A DNA stretch of 64,000 nucleotides from Lachnospiraceae bacterium. Lineage in GTDB: Bacteria; Bacillota; Clostridia; Lachnospirales; Lachnospiraceae. Made by a program: the position numbers and the translations under genes. The first letter of the stretch is position 1. Each line of letters starts with the position of its first letter. Shown here one piece after another: positions 28,574 through 36,301 of this stretch. The notes beneath the pieces are model-generated. The model searched no databases, was not told where the DNA came from, and was given only the letters and a program-made list of their open reading frames with translations. Where the stretch lies: positions 44,199 through 108,198 of the forward strand of contig WSLY01000006.1 in NCBI GenBank assembly GCA_013316825.1, in the 5' to 3' direction.

Positions 28574-29451
28574 ATATTTACAAGGAAAAAGGCTTTACCT
28601 CTCATGACGTGGTGGCAAAGCTTCGAGGGATTTTACAACAGAAAAAAATAGGACATACAGGCACTCTTGACCCGGATGCGGTCGGAGTGCTTCCTGTATG
28701 TCTGGGAAACGCAACCCGCCTTGCGGATATGCTGACAGACAGGGACAAGGAATACGAGGCGGTTATGCGGCTGGGCGTCACGACGGATACGCAGGATATG
28801 TCGGGAACCGTTTTAGAAGAAAAAGAGGTACAATCTTCCGCAGAAGAGGTGGAGGAGGCGGTTCGCTTTTTTGTGGGCGGCTACGAGCAGGTGCCGCCTA
28901 TGTATTCGGCGTTGAAGGTAAACGGAAAAAGACTGTATGAGCTGGCGCGGCAAGGACGCGAGGTGGAGCGCTCTTCCCGCAGTGTGAAGCTTTATCAAAT
29001 TGAAATTCTGTCTATGGAACTTCCTGAAGTGAGCCTTCGGGTTTCCTGTTCCAAGGGAACTTATATCAGGACGCTTTGTCATGATATCGGCGTACGCTTA
29101 GGCTGCGGCGCCGCCATGTCCGCTTTGAAAAGGACAAAATCGGGCTGCTTTACCCTCGATACGGCGATTACCCTTTCCCGGCTTGAAAAATACAGGGACG
29201 AAAACAAAATAGAAAAGGTACTGATACCGGTAGATGCCATGTTTGACGAGCTGGCGCAGGTCCATGTGCCGGATATTTATAGCAAAACGGTGCAGAACGG
29301 CAATCTTTTTTCCCTGCATCAGATTAGGGAACGCCGTATGTTCGGGCCTGACGAGGAGGTCAGAGTGTACGACAGTAACGGGCGCTTTTATGGTATCTAT
29401 GTGTTTGACAGGGAGGCAGGCGTTTTTAGGCCGAGGAAGATGTTTTTGTGA
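28555..29451 (+). CDS. truB: tRNA pseudouridine-55 synthase
   Basis: A 298-residue enzyme that makes pseudouridine 55 in the T loop of tRNA. The catalytic aspartate lies in HTGTLDPDAVGVLPVCLG (~36-53). Other family motifs are INIYKEKGFTSHDVV at the start, PPMYSALKVNGKRLYELAR, and CSKGTYIRTLCHDIG. It overlaps nrnA. In many Clostridia ribF follows directly, but here an islet of about 1.9 kb intervenes. Confidence 0.96.
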   Translation: MYNGVINIYKEKGFTSHDVVAKLRGILQQKKIGHTGTLDPDAVGVLPVCLGNATRLADMLTDRDKEYEAVMRLGVTTDTQDMSGTVLEEKEVQSSAEEVEEAVRFFVGGYEQVPPMYSALKVNGKRLYELARQGREVERSSRSVKLYQIEILSMELPEVSLRVSCSKGTYIRTLCHDIGVRLGCGAAMSALKRTKSGCFTLDTAITLSRLEKYRDENKIEKVLIPVDAMFDELAQVHVPDIYSKTVQNGNLFSLHQIRERRMFGPDEEVRVYDSNGRFYGIYVFDREAGVFRPRKMFL

Positions 29452-29478
29452 GAAAATAAAGGCGTTGGAAATATGCAG

Positions 29479-29958
29479 TTATCCATAGGCATACAGCAGA
29501 TAGTTGGACTTCCTTCCGGCTTCAGAGAACTCTTCCGACACAACAAAGCCGTTTTTTTCAAGAACCCGCATGGAGCCGGCGTTTTCCGCAAAGGTAAAGG
29601 CGCCGATTGTGTCAAGCGCATATTTTTCCCGCACTTCTTCCAGAAACAGGGAGACAGCTTTTGTGGCAATCCCCTTTGCCCAGTATGCAGGTTCAAAAAT
29701 GCAGAAGCTTAACATGGCATTCGGTTCGGCGTGCATATTCATACAGTAGCACCATATATCGCCAATGTAATTTCCATCTGCAATGATTATTTTTCCATAG
29801 CTGTCAGCCGTAGGAAGCAGCGTTTTCTGATAATCTGCCAGAGCCTCTTTTTCTGTCCGGGCTTTCTGCGGCAGTACCGCCCTGATTTCCGGTTTATTTG
29901 CTTTTTGAAAATAAATGCTGACAGTTTCAGCGGTTCTGTTTCCCAACTGTATATGCAT
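29479..29958 (-). CDS. GNAT family N-acetyltransferase (RimJ/RimL-like)
   Basis: A 159-residue acetyltransferase with FCIFEPAYWAKGIATKAVSLF (acetyl-CoA loop), then FTFAENAGSMRVLEKNGFV, characteristic of the RimJ/RimL branch. It is on the opposite strand to the surrounding operon and has a good promoter of its own, so it is a later insertion between truB and ribF. The substrate is unknown. Confidence 0.87.
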   Translation of the reverse strand: MHIQLGNRTAETVSIYFQKANKPEIRAVLPQKARTEKEALADYQKTLLPTADSYGKIIIADGNYIGDIWCYCMNMHAEPNAMLSFCIFEPAYWAKGIATKAVSLFLEEVREKYALDTIGAFTFAENAGSMRVLEKNGFVVSEEFSEAGRKSNYLLYAYG

Positions 29959-29994
29959 GAAAATCGTGTCACCTGCCTTTATCGTGTTGCTTTT

Positions 29995-30023
29995 ATTATA
30001 GCATGGCTAAAACGGATAGCCAA
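29995..30023 (-). promoter_or_regulatory. Promoter of the reverse-strand acetyltransferase
   Basis: On the reverse strand: TTGGCT, 17-bp spacer, perfect TATAAT. It is divergent from the promoter at 30043-30071, 20 bp away. Confidence 0.75.
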
Positions 30024-30042
30024 TTATAATATGCAAGTTCAT

Positions 30043-30071
30043 TTGCAAGTTGCGCAGAGGCGGTGTATAAT
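30043..30071 (+). promoter_or_regulatory. Promoter of the small P-loop kinase-like gene
   Basis: TTGCAA, 17-bp spacer, perfect TATAAT. It lies 134 nt before the chosen start at 30205, leaving a leader with no recognised element. Confidence 0.72.
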
Positions 30072-30204
30072 GTTTTTACTTATCTTTATGATGGGGGCAT
30101 TTGTCTCCGGCAGCGCAGATACTTGCAACCTCCTGCATTCCCGGATTGTATGAAAAAATGTGCGGCTGACAAAAACGGCAAGAATAAAAAAAGAGGGAAA
30201 ATAT

Positions 30205-30720
30205 ATGATTATTTTGATAACGGGGGCGACACATACGGGCAAGACCTTACTTGCACAAAGGCTGCTTGAAAAGTACCAATATCCTTATTTATCCATAGAC
30301 CATTTAAAGATGGGGCTTATCCGCAGCGGCAATACGGCGCTTACTCCTGTAAGTGGGGAGCGAGAACTGACAGCGTATTTGTGGCCGATTGTTGCGGAGA
30401 TGATAAAAACTGCCATTGAAAACAAGCAGAATCTGATAGTGGAGGGATGTTATATTCCGTTTGACTGGGAAAAGGACTTTGGCGCGGAATATATAAACCA
30501 CATAAAATATTGTTGTCTGGTTATGAGCAGGCAGTATATTCAGAATCACTTTGATGAGATTAGGAAATATGCAAACGTGATAGAAGACAGAATGGATGAT
30601 GCAGGCTGTACGATGGAAATGCTGTACAGGGAAAACGCGGCGGTGCTGGAACAGTGTCAAAAGCATGGGGTGCAGTATCTTTTGATTGACGGAGAATACA
30701 ATATAGATGCTATGACGTAA
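30205..30720 (+). CDS. P-loop NTPase, small-molecule kinase or zeta-toxin-like
   Basis: A 171-residue P-loop protein with Walker A ITGATHTGKTLLAQ (~5-18) and an early SIDHLKMGLIRSG in the lid/substrate position. VEGCYIPFDWEKDF comes later, where kinases of this class hold a catalytic acid. The size and plan resemble the small AAA_33/zeta-toxin-like kinases found in Firmicutes. No antitoxin is adjacent, and a housekeeping or resistance role is equally possible. The ATG at 30205 follows AGAGGGA. Confidence 0.7.
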   Translation: MIILITGATHTGKTLLAQRLLEKYQYPYLSIDHLKMGLIRSGNTALTPVSGERELTAYLWPIVAEMIKTAIENKQNLIVEGCYIPFDWEKDFGAEYINHIKYCCLVMSRQYIQNHFDEIRKYANVIEDRMDDAGCTMEMLYRENAAVLEQCQKHGVQYLLIDGEYNIDAMT

Positions 30721-30736
30721 ACTAGGAAATGGAGAA

Positions 30737-31024
30737 ATGATTATAGGCTATCAGGAAGGAAAGCAAAGAATTAAAAGCTGTGTGACAGACAATGGGAGGA
30801 ACATTTTACTGACTCCGGATGGGAGCAATGAAAAGCAGTATTATAAAGAAATAGAGATGTTGTCTCATGGCAGAAAAATCGCGATACGATATCCCGGCTG
30901 TAAGACGACAAGGGAAAAATGCGACTATTGTGTTTTGCTGGTGGATAAGGCGGTAGAAAATGCGGTGTCTCATCGTGAAATTATGCGGGATTTGGAATGG
31001 ATATTACGGTTCCTGCGGTTTTGA
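30737..31024 (+). CDS. Hypothetical protein
   Basis: A 95-residue protein not recognised. It is mixed polar with one cysteine pair (REKCDYCVLLVDKAVE) and a C-terminal helix (EIMRDLEWILRFL). No signal peptide or membrane segment. The start has AGGAAATGGAG nearby and is 16 bp after the P-loop gene. Its 3' end overlaps the next hypothetical gene by 28 bp in another frame, so the two may be translationally coupled. Confidence 0.5.
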   Translation: MIIGYQEGKQRIKSCVTDNGRNILLTPDGSNEKQYYKEIEMLSHGRKIAIRYPGCKTTREKCDYCVLLVDKAVENAVSHREIMRDLEWILRFLRF

Positions 31025-31290
31025 TGAATTCCTGCCGCGGCGGGTTTTCTTTCGAGGAATTGACTGCGCTTATGTTTTATATTGCCATTCAGGAAGATAT
31101 CAATTATCCTGAGGTACATTGTCACGGAAGAAAAATGTGCTTTAACAGATATTTAGAAGCGATATATTGCAGGGTGCATAACAATCATACGCTGGACGAA
31201 GCGCTTGACAGGGCGGTAGCGAGATATATTCCGAAAGACTGGAATGATGCAGGGGATTTGTATGATGTCGTTTCCTGCATACGGCGGTGA
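30997..31290 (+). CDS. Hypothetical protein
   Basis: A 97-residue protein not recognised. It is mostly helical by appearance, with FEELTALMFYIAIQEDINYP and TLDEALDRAVARYIPKDW segments and several histidines and cysteines. It overlaps the preceding gene by 28 bp. No convincing ribosome binding site is seen before the ATG at 30997; the in-frame ATG at 31024 is an alternative. The pair could also be one gene split by a frameshift, but both frames end or start cleanly. Confidence 0.5.
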   Translation: MDITVPAVLMNSCRGGFSFEELTALMFYIAIQEDINYPEVHCHGRKMCFNRYLEAIYCRVHNNHTLDEALDRAVARYIPKDWNDAGDLYDVVSCIRR

Positions 31291-31362
31291 CGGCAGAGCA
31301 GATACAGGAAACGATTGCTTTGAGGGTCAGACTGCACGGCAGTCTGGTTTATGGAGAAGAAG

Positions 31363-32283
31363 ATGGAAATTATTACAAAAACTACAGATTTTTATCTGCG
31401 GGAGGAAACAGCGGCGGCAATTGGAAAATTTGACGGCGTGCATGTGGGGCATCGGCGCCTTTTAGATGAAATACTCTGTCAGAGACAGGCGGGGCGAAAG
31501 GCGTGTGTGTTTACCTTTGACCCGCCGCCCGCCGTTTTTTTTGGAAAAACAGGTGAAAAGGAATTGTCCACGCGGGAAGAGAAGCGGCGGCTTTTTGCTG
31601 CGCTTGGCGTGGATATCCTGATAGAATTCCCGTTAAATGAAAAGACGGCGGCAATGCTGCCCCAGACCTTTGTGACGGAGGTGCTCTTTGGCAGAATGCA
31701 GGCAGGGTTTGTGGCGGCAGGGACGGATATCTCTTTTGGAGCGGGCGGCGCGGGCGATGCGGCGCTCTTAAAGCGTATGGCAGCAAAAAGCGGTGTGGAG
31801 GTGCAAATAATCGAGAAGGTAGCCGTGGACGGCAGCAAGGTCAGCTCCACGCGTGTCAGAGGAGCGGTGGAAGCCGGCGATATGCGGCTTGTACAGCGGC
31901 TTTTGGGTATGCCGTATCCGGTGCTGGGGACGGTGCGGCACGGCAACCGGATTGGACGCACGCTTGGTATGCCGACTTTGAATTTGCTGCCGCCGGCGGA
32001 CAAGCTGCTGCCGCCGCTTGGCGTGTACTATTCCGGCGTGCGGCTGAAGGGGCGTTATTACAGAGCCATCAGCAATATCGGGTATAAGCCGACCATAGAG
32101 GAGGAAGTAAAGCGGCTGGGTGTGGAAACCTATCTCTATGATTTTGACGGGGATGTCTATGGGGAGGAAATCGAAGTCAGTCTGTATGAATTTAGGCGTC
32201 CGGAAAGAAAATTTGACAATGTGGAAGGACTGAAGGCACAGCTTCGGGAGGATATTGCGGCAGGAGAGGCGTATCTGCGTTAA
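31363..32283 (+). CDS. ribF: Bifunctional riboflavin kinase / FAD synthetase
   Basis: A 306-residue enzyme making FMN and then FAD. The N-terminal nucleotidyltransferase domain has AAIGKFDGVHVGHRRLL (~15-31), and the segment VSSTRVRGAVEAGD carries the family SSTxxR motif. The C-terminal kinase domain has GNRIGRTLGMPTLNL and later NIGYKPTIEE. The ATG at 31363 is preferred because GGAGAAG precedes it. The in-frame ATG at 31351 would add four residues. No FMN riboswitch is visible upstream. Confidence 0.94.
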   Translation: MEIITKTTDFYLREETAAAIGKFDGVHVGHRRLLDEILCQRQAGRKACVFTFDPPPAVFFGKTGEKELSTREEKRRLFAALGVDILIEFPLNEKTAAMLPQTFVTEVLFGRMQAGFVAAGTDISFGAGGAGDAALLKRMAAKSGVEVQIIEKVAVDGSKVSSTRVRGAVEAGDMRLVQRLLGMPYPVLGTVRHGNRIGRTLGMPTLNLLPPADKLLPPLGVYYSGVRLKGRYYRAISNIGYKPTIEEEVKRLGVETYLYDFDGDVYGEEIEVSLYEFRRPERKFDNVEGLKAQLREDIAAGEAYLR

Positions 32284-32287
32284 GGGG

Positions 32288-32330
32288 GGAACAAAAAATT
32301 TCTTTTTATTTTGTCCTCTCTCTTTTTTTT
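32288..32330 (+). terminator. Terminator after ribF
   Basis: GGAACAAAA pairs with TTTTGTCC (one bulged base) around an AT-rich loop, followed by a T-rich tract including eight consecutive T residues. It closes the ribF transcript before the sigma-factor gene. Confidence 0.65.
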
Positions 32331-32416
32331 CTGTACTATATAGGTAAAGGGAGTGCAAATCCATAAGCTTTGTGATACGTAATGAAAGCCTGCAAGGCAG
32401 GCGGAAGGGAGCAGTC

Positions 32417-32962
32417 ATGGAAGACGATGGAATTGTAGCGTTGTATTTTGCACGGTCGGAGACGGCGATTGCGGAAACGGAGAAAAAATACGGCGCGTAT
32501 CTGCATCAGGTGGCGTACCATATTTTGCGCAATCTTTCCGATACGGATGAAATTGTAAACGATACCTATATGGGCGCGTGGGGCGCCATTCCCCCCACAA
32601 AACCGAATCATCTCAGGCATTTTTTGTCGCGCATCACGAGGAATCTTTCCTTCAACCGCCTTGCGTATCTGAAGGCAGGAAAAAGAAATGCATTATTTGT
32701 GGAGCTGGACGAATGTATTCCGGATGGAAAAGACGTGGAACAGGTGTGGGAGGCGAAGGAAATCGGCGTTGTATTAAACCGTTTCTTAAAGACGCTTGAC
32801 GATAAAAGCTGCGCAGTCTTTTTGGCAAGATATTACTACTCTTATTCCATAGACGAACTGGCAGAACAGTACCGGCTATCTGCCCGTCAGGTGAAATACC
32901 TTCTTTCTAAAGCACGGAATGGGCTGCGGGATTATTTTGAGAAGGAGGGGGTAATTGTGTGA
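32417..32962 (+). CDS. ECF-type RNA polymerase sigma factor
   Basis: A 181-residue sigma-70 family protein of the ECF size class. Region 2 includes LHQVAYHILRNLSDTDEIVNDTYMGAW, the usual pattern of the core-binding and -10 recognition helix. Region 4 includes YYYSYSIDELAEQYRLSARQVKYLLSKARNGL, a helix-turn-helix. The next gene overlaps it (GTGA) and encodes a single-pass membrane protein, as expected for a sigma/anti-sigma-like pair. Start at the ATG after GGAAGGGAGC. Confidence 0.9.
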   Translation: MEDDGIVALYFARSETAIAETEKKYGAYLHQVAYHILRNLSDTDEIVNDTYMGAWGAIPPTKPNHLRHFLSRITRNLSFNRLAYLKAGKRNALFVELDECIPDGKDVEQVWEAKEIGVVLNRFLKTLDDKSCAVFLARYYYSYSIDELAEQYRLSARQVKYLLSKARNGLRDYFEKEGVIV

Positions 32963-34608
32963 AGAGTGTAACGCGAAACAACAGGGAGCAAAAGCTGTCT
33001 ATCAGGGAAGAAAAAAGCTTTCGGCTCTGTGAAGCGTTTCAATATGTGGATGATATTTTTCTGGATATTGTGGAACGTGAAAGAAAGGCGCCCAAAAAGA
33101 AAGCAAAACGCCTGCCTGTCTTTATCAGCACGGTGGCGGCGTGCCTCTGTCTGCTTCTGGTACTGCCTGTTGCGGCTGGTGCGTACAACTGGTTTGGACT
33201 AAGGGATTTTTTGGCGCCGAAAAAAGACACAGTACCACAGTTCTTTGATTTGTCTGCGTATCAGGAAAGTCCGCTGCATCAGGCGCTTACGGAATGGGAG
33301 GCGTTTCTTGCCGAATATGATGCGGATAAAACGATTCTCTTCAAAGAGGAAAACGATGTGCTTGTGGCAGAGAGAGAGGACTGGAAGCTGTACGGCGTCT
33401 ATTCCTATGAGATGGGACAAAAGCTGGATGAAATTGCAGACAAGTATGGATTGCGGCTGCATACGGGAGGAAGGACGATAGAGTGCGCTGCATGGGAAAA
33501 AATGGTAAAAGAGGTCTTTGCAGCAGGACGCAGTACAGGGGACGGATATCTTTATGAGGATAGTTCCTTCCACTTTGCAGGCGGCATGGCGCTTACCGGC
33601 TATGACTGGGTAGATTTTACGCTCGTGTATACCAGAAAGGGAATTTTTGATAATGGACTGCCGCTTATCAAAGAAGCGGCGGATTATAAGGGCTGGCAAT
33701 ATACGGCGGCATGTGGCAAATCCGTGGTGCTTGGGCTTAGCAGCTCGGACGCGCTGATTTATGCAGAATATGATAAATGCTTTGTGACCGTGTCCGTACA
33801 AGGCGGCATAAGCGAGGCGGCGCTTGAGGAGCTGGCGGATAAAATCAACTTTAATGCATTGCAGGATTCCCATATGTCGGAGCTCGATTTTTACTCCTAT
33901 TTTGCAAGCGGCGAGACCATTTCCCTGTCCGGCTTTTCAGAGGGACCGGAGGCAAAGGCGTTTGCGGAATGGGAAGCATTTCGGGCAGGATATGATGTGG
34001 ACGGCAGTATGCAGGCGGCATTGGGCAACGGTATCTTTTCGGAAGAAGGACGCGAGGACTGGTCGATGTACGGCACTGTCTATACCCGTGAAATGGGGGA
34101 GAAGCTGGATGAAATTGTGAGCCGGTACGGATTGAAGCTGCACACGGAAATCAATTTTATCAGCGGGCAGGAGATGGAATATCGGGTAGGCGGCAGCTTT
34201 CTGGAGGATTGCGAGTTGTATGGGGGTTATATCTATGAAAATGGAACTTTCCTTTTAGAGGGCGATGCCGCGCTTTCCGGCTGTGGGACGGTAAGCTTTC
34301 AGTTTATGCGTCATGTAAAGGGAACTTTCGAAGAGACCTCGTTAGGTATCGGGCAGGCACAGGACTATAAGGAGTGGCAGTATTTGACGGCGTGCGGAGA
34401 GATGGCGCTGCTTTCGCTGGGACCGCAAAAGGCATTGATTTTTGCGGATTTTACGGATTGTCTGATTGTGGTGAACGTGTTGTGCGGCAGCAATGAAGGC
34501 ATGACGGAGGCGGCGCTTGAAGAGCTGGCGGATAAAATTGATTTTAAGGTATTAAAAGAAGTACAGGTTCCGGATATGAGAGGGGACACGGAAGTTTCGG
34601 CAGAATAA
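32959..34608 (+). CDS. Single-pass membrane protein with duplicated ectodomain, putative anti-sigma partner
   Basis: A 549-residue protein. Residues 1-52 are cytoplasmic and basic, 53-75 form one transmembrane helix, and the rest is outside. The ectodomain is a tandem duplication: unit A (~112-302) and unit B (~337-531). Each starts with EWEAF.A.YD and continues with EDW..YG, EMG.KLDEI..(R/K)YGL.LHT, D-Y-K-x-WQY.(T)ACG and ALEELADKI.F. The GTG start overlaps the sigma stop, with GGAGGGGG upstream. The cytoplasmic part could hold the sigma factor, though no recognised anti-sigma domain is visible. Confidence 0.75.
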   Translation: MKSVTRNNREQKLSIREEKSFRLCEAFQYVDDIFLDIVERERKAPKKKAKRLPVFISTVAACLCLLLVLPVAAGAYNWFGLRDFLAPKKDTVPQFFDLSAYQESPLHQALTEWEAFLAEYDADKTILFKEENDVLVAEREDWKLYGVYSYEMGQKLDEIADKYGLRLHTGGRTIECAAWEKMVKEVFAAGRSTGDGYLYEDSSFHFAGGMALTGYDWVDFTLVYTRKGIFDNGLPLIKEAADYKGWQYTAACGKSVVLGLSSSDALIYAEYDKCFVTVSVQGGISEAALEELADKINFNALQDSHMSELDFYSYFASGETISLSGFSEGPEAKAFAEWEAFRAGYDVDGSMQAALGNGIFSEEGREDWSMYGTVYTREMGEKLDEIVSRYGLKLHTEINFISGQEMEYRVGGSFLEDCELYGGYIYENGTFLLEGDAALSGCGTVSFQFMRHVKGTFEETSLGIGQAQDYKEWQYLTACGEMALLSLGPQKALIFADFTDCLIVVNVLCGSNEGMTEAALEELADKIDFKVLKEVQVPDMRGDTEVSAE

Positions 34609-34666
34609 GAGGAGAATCGGGATCTTACGTAGAGATAAACGGTACTTTGAAAAAGGAGAATGAAAA

Positions 34667-34956
34667 ATGAAAAAAATACGCATGGTAGGTTATAGATGTA
34701 TTTGTATGGTTCTTTTGAGCGCTTGTTCTATGAAGCAGGAAAAACCTGCGGACAGCACAAGTCAGGAGAGCAGCTTTGACTTAGGCGGGAGCAGCGCGGA
34801 TGCCGGTCTGCCCGAAGACGCAAAAGGACAGGAGCAGCCCTATTGCGTAACATTCCATTCTGTTTTTTGGGAGAGGTCGGGGGCGCGAGGGCAGAGCCAC
34901 CGCAAAACCTACCGCTCGCCGCCGAAGTAGTGCAGACGGTTTTGCCGTTAGAATGA
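34667..34956 (+). pseudogene. Small lipoprotein, probably frameshifted
   Basis: The open frame from 34667 encodes a lipoprotein signal (MVLLSAC, lipid-accepting C20) and a Ser/Asp-rich segment up to about residue 65, then turns basic and stops at 34930. From about 34873 another forward frame continues sensibly (EVGGARAEPPQN, then LPLAAEVVQTVLPLE) to a TGA at 34954-34956. The switch lies just past a run of six T residues, where indels are frequent. Either the gene is a frameshifted remnant or the basic tail is real. It lies in the sigma-factor neighbourhood. Confidence 0.5.
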
Positions 34957-34975
34957 AGCGGACGTAAAACAGGGA

Positions 34976-35003
34976 TTGTTTTCATAATTGAGCATGGTAT
35001 AAT
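34976..35003 (+). promoter_or_regulatory. Promoter of the lipoprotein gene at 35058
   Basis: TTGTTT, 16-bp spacer, perfect TATAAT, 54 nt before the ATG. Confidence 0.65.
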
Positions 35004-35057
35004 TTTTCTCGGCGCAAACCGATAAATCAAAATTTATTATACAAGGAGCAACAACAA

Positions 35058-36155
35058 ATGAAACAAACAAATAAATTATTCCAAAAAGAATTTTCGCTAA
35101 AATTCCCCCTGTCTGCCATAGATCGGAAAACTATCGTTTTACTGACAGGCTTTATACTGCTATTAACTTGTACCATAACAGGATGCGGAAGTAACAGCCA
35201 GCAACAGTCAACACAGGAAACTCAAAATCAGTCTGTGCCGGAACAACCGGACAGGGAACAGCCCTCACAAGCTGAGGACAACCAATCCCAATTTTCCCCT
35301 AGCACTCAGTCTGTCCCCGAAGAAGTGGAAGCTGAAACTGAAACTGTAGCCCCATCCCCAGATGTATCTTCTTCACCCTCCTATTTGGGCACATGGCAGA
35401 TAACTTCATCAACCTTTGGTGCCTACAGTGCCATGTCAGAGGAAGATTGCTCTGCGCTGATGGGAACCCGTTTTGAATATTTTAATGATTATGCTATATA
35501 TGATAACCAGCACCGTCTGGATTCCCCCCAATATATCGAAAGCATTCTGACCGCAGATGATTTTTCATCCATCTATCAAGGCACTAGTCTGGAAACGCTG
35601 GGAATTTCCAAAGATTCCATTCAAGTAGTGGCTATAGAAAATGCAAGCGGCATTGGTGATACTTTTTATATAAAAGACGAAAACACTCTGATTATTCCGT
35701 GGGATGGTGTATTTTTTGAAGTACAACGAGTCAGCCAGAACACGCCGGCGGAAGATGTGGTCTTTTTTGGAAGCTGGTATGTGACGGATTACCGGACCAG
35801 CAGTATATATACCCTGTCTCAGGAGGAGATAGATACTTTTCTTACTTATACGGTCGCTTATTATGAAGACGGTTTTTTCCTGAACGGAACGCAGGTGGAG
35901 GCGGAGGCAGAAGTTTTCGGATATAGTTATCTGGATTATACAAAGGCAGAGATAGAGGAACAGTTTTTGGCAGATTTAACGGACTGGTGGAACGGAAAAA
36001 CGGCGGTTAAGGGCGTAAATCTGTACGCTGAGGAAAACGAAGAAAGCCTGCCCATAAAATATTGTTTTGGGGCAAACTTTTTTGCGGCGGATTCGGAAAC
36101 CTTGTGGATATATTATGAAGGCGTGTTTTTTCAGGCAAAAAGAGCGGGAGCGTAA
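35058..36155 (+). CDS. Hypothetical lipoprotein
   Basis: A 365-residue exported protein. A long 23-residue charged n-region precedes a hydrophobic stretch (~24-40) and a lipobox ending in TITGC (C43). A Gln/Ser/Pro/Glu-rich linker follows to about residue 110. Then come two related units: YLGTWQITSSTFGAYSAMSEED and FFGSWYVTDYRTSSIYTLSQEE. Each ends with a short segment resembling ENTLIIPWDGVFFEVQR and SETLWIYYEGVFFQAKR, so the mature part is probably a tandem lipocalin-like beta domain. Function is unknown. Codon usage is more AT-rich in the first half than in the neighbours. Confidence 0.75.
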   Translation: MKQTNKLFQKEFSLKFPLSAIDRKTIVLLTGFILLLTCTITGCGSNSQQQSTQETQNQSVPEQPDREQPSQAEDNQSQFSPSTQSVPEEVEAETETVAPSPDVSSSPSYLGTWQITSSTFGAYSAMSEEDCSALMGTRFEYFNDYAIYDNQHRLDSPQYIESILTADDFSSIYQGTSLETLGISKDSIQVVAIENASGIGDTFYIKDENTLIIPWDGVFFEVQRVSQNTPAEDVVFFGSWYVTDYRTSSIYTLSQEEIDTFLTYTVAYYEDGFFLNGTQVEAEAEVFGYSYLDYTKAEIEEQFLADLTDWWNGKTAVKGVNLYAEENEESLPIKYCFGANFFAADSETLWIYYEGVFFQAKRAGA

Positions 36156-36175
36156 AGCGCTTCCGTTCTTTTTTT
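36146..36175 (+). terminator. Terminator after the lipoprotein gene
   Basis: GGAGCG and CGCTTCC form a GC-rich stem with one bulge, partly overlapping the stop codon, followed by GTTCTTTTTTT. Confidence 0.65.
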
Positions 36176-36185
36176 GTACAAACAG

Positions 36186-36215
36186 TTGACAAAGAACAGG
36201 GGTGGTGTATATAAT
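36186..36215 (+). promoter_or_regulatory. Promoter of the NlpC/P60 gene
   Basis: TTGACA, 18-bp spacer, TATAAT, followed by an 86-nt leader. The leader contains two TTTGTAAC/TTTGTAAC-like direct repeats of unknown meaning at 36220-36238. Confidence 0.75.
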
Positions 36216-36301
36216 AAATTTGTAACATTTTTGTAACAAAGGACATGTACGAAATCTGTTGATATAGAGTTTACAGAGCACAAACGGGAAAGGTAACATA
36301 C

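Noticed and set aside
30205..31290. Toxin-antitoxin module (zeta-like kinase plus small protein)
   Set aside because: The kinase-like protein has only general P-loop similarity, and the two small genes are downstream and not epsilon-like; kept as a question, not an annotation.
31291..31362. FMN riboswitch before ribF
   Set aside because: The interval is only about 70 nt and lacks the conserved FMN-aptamer segments.
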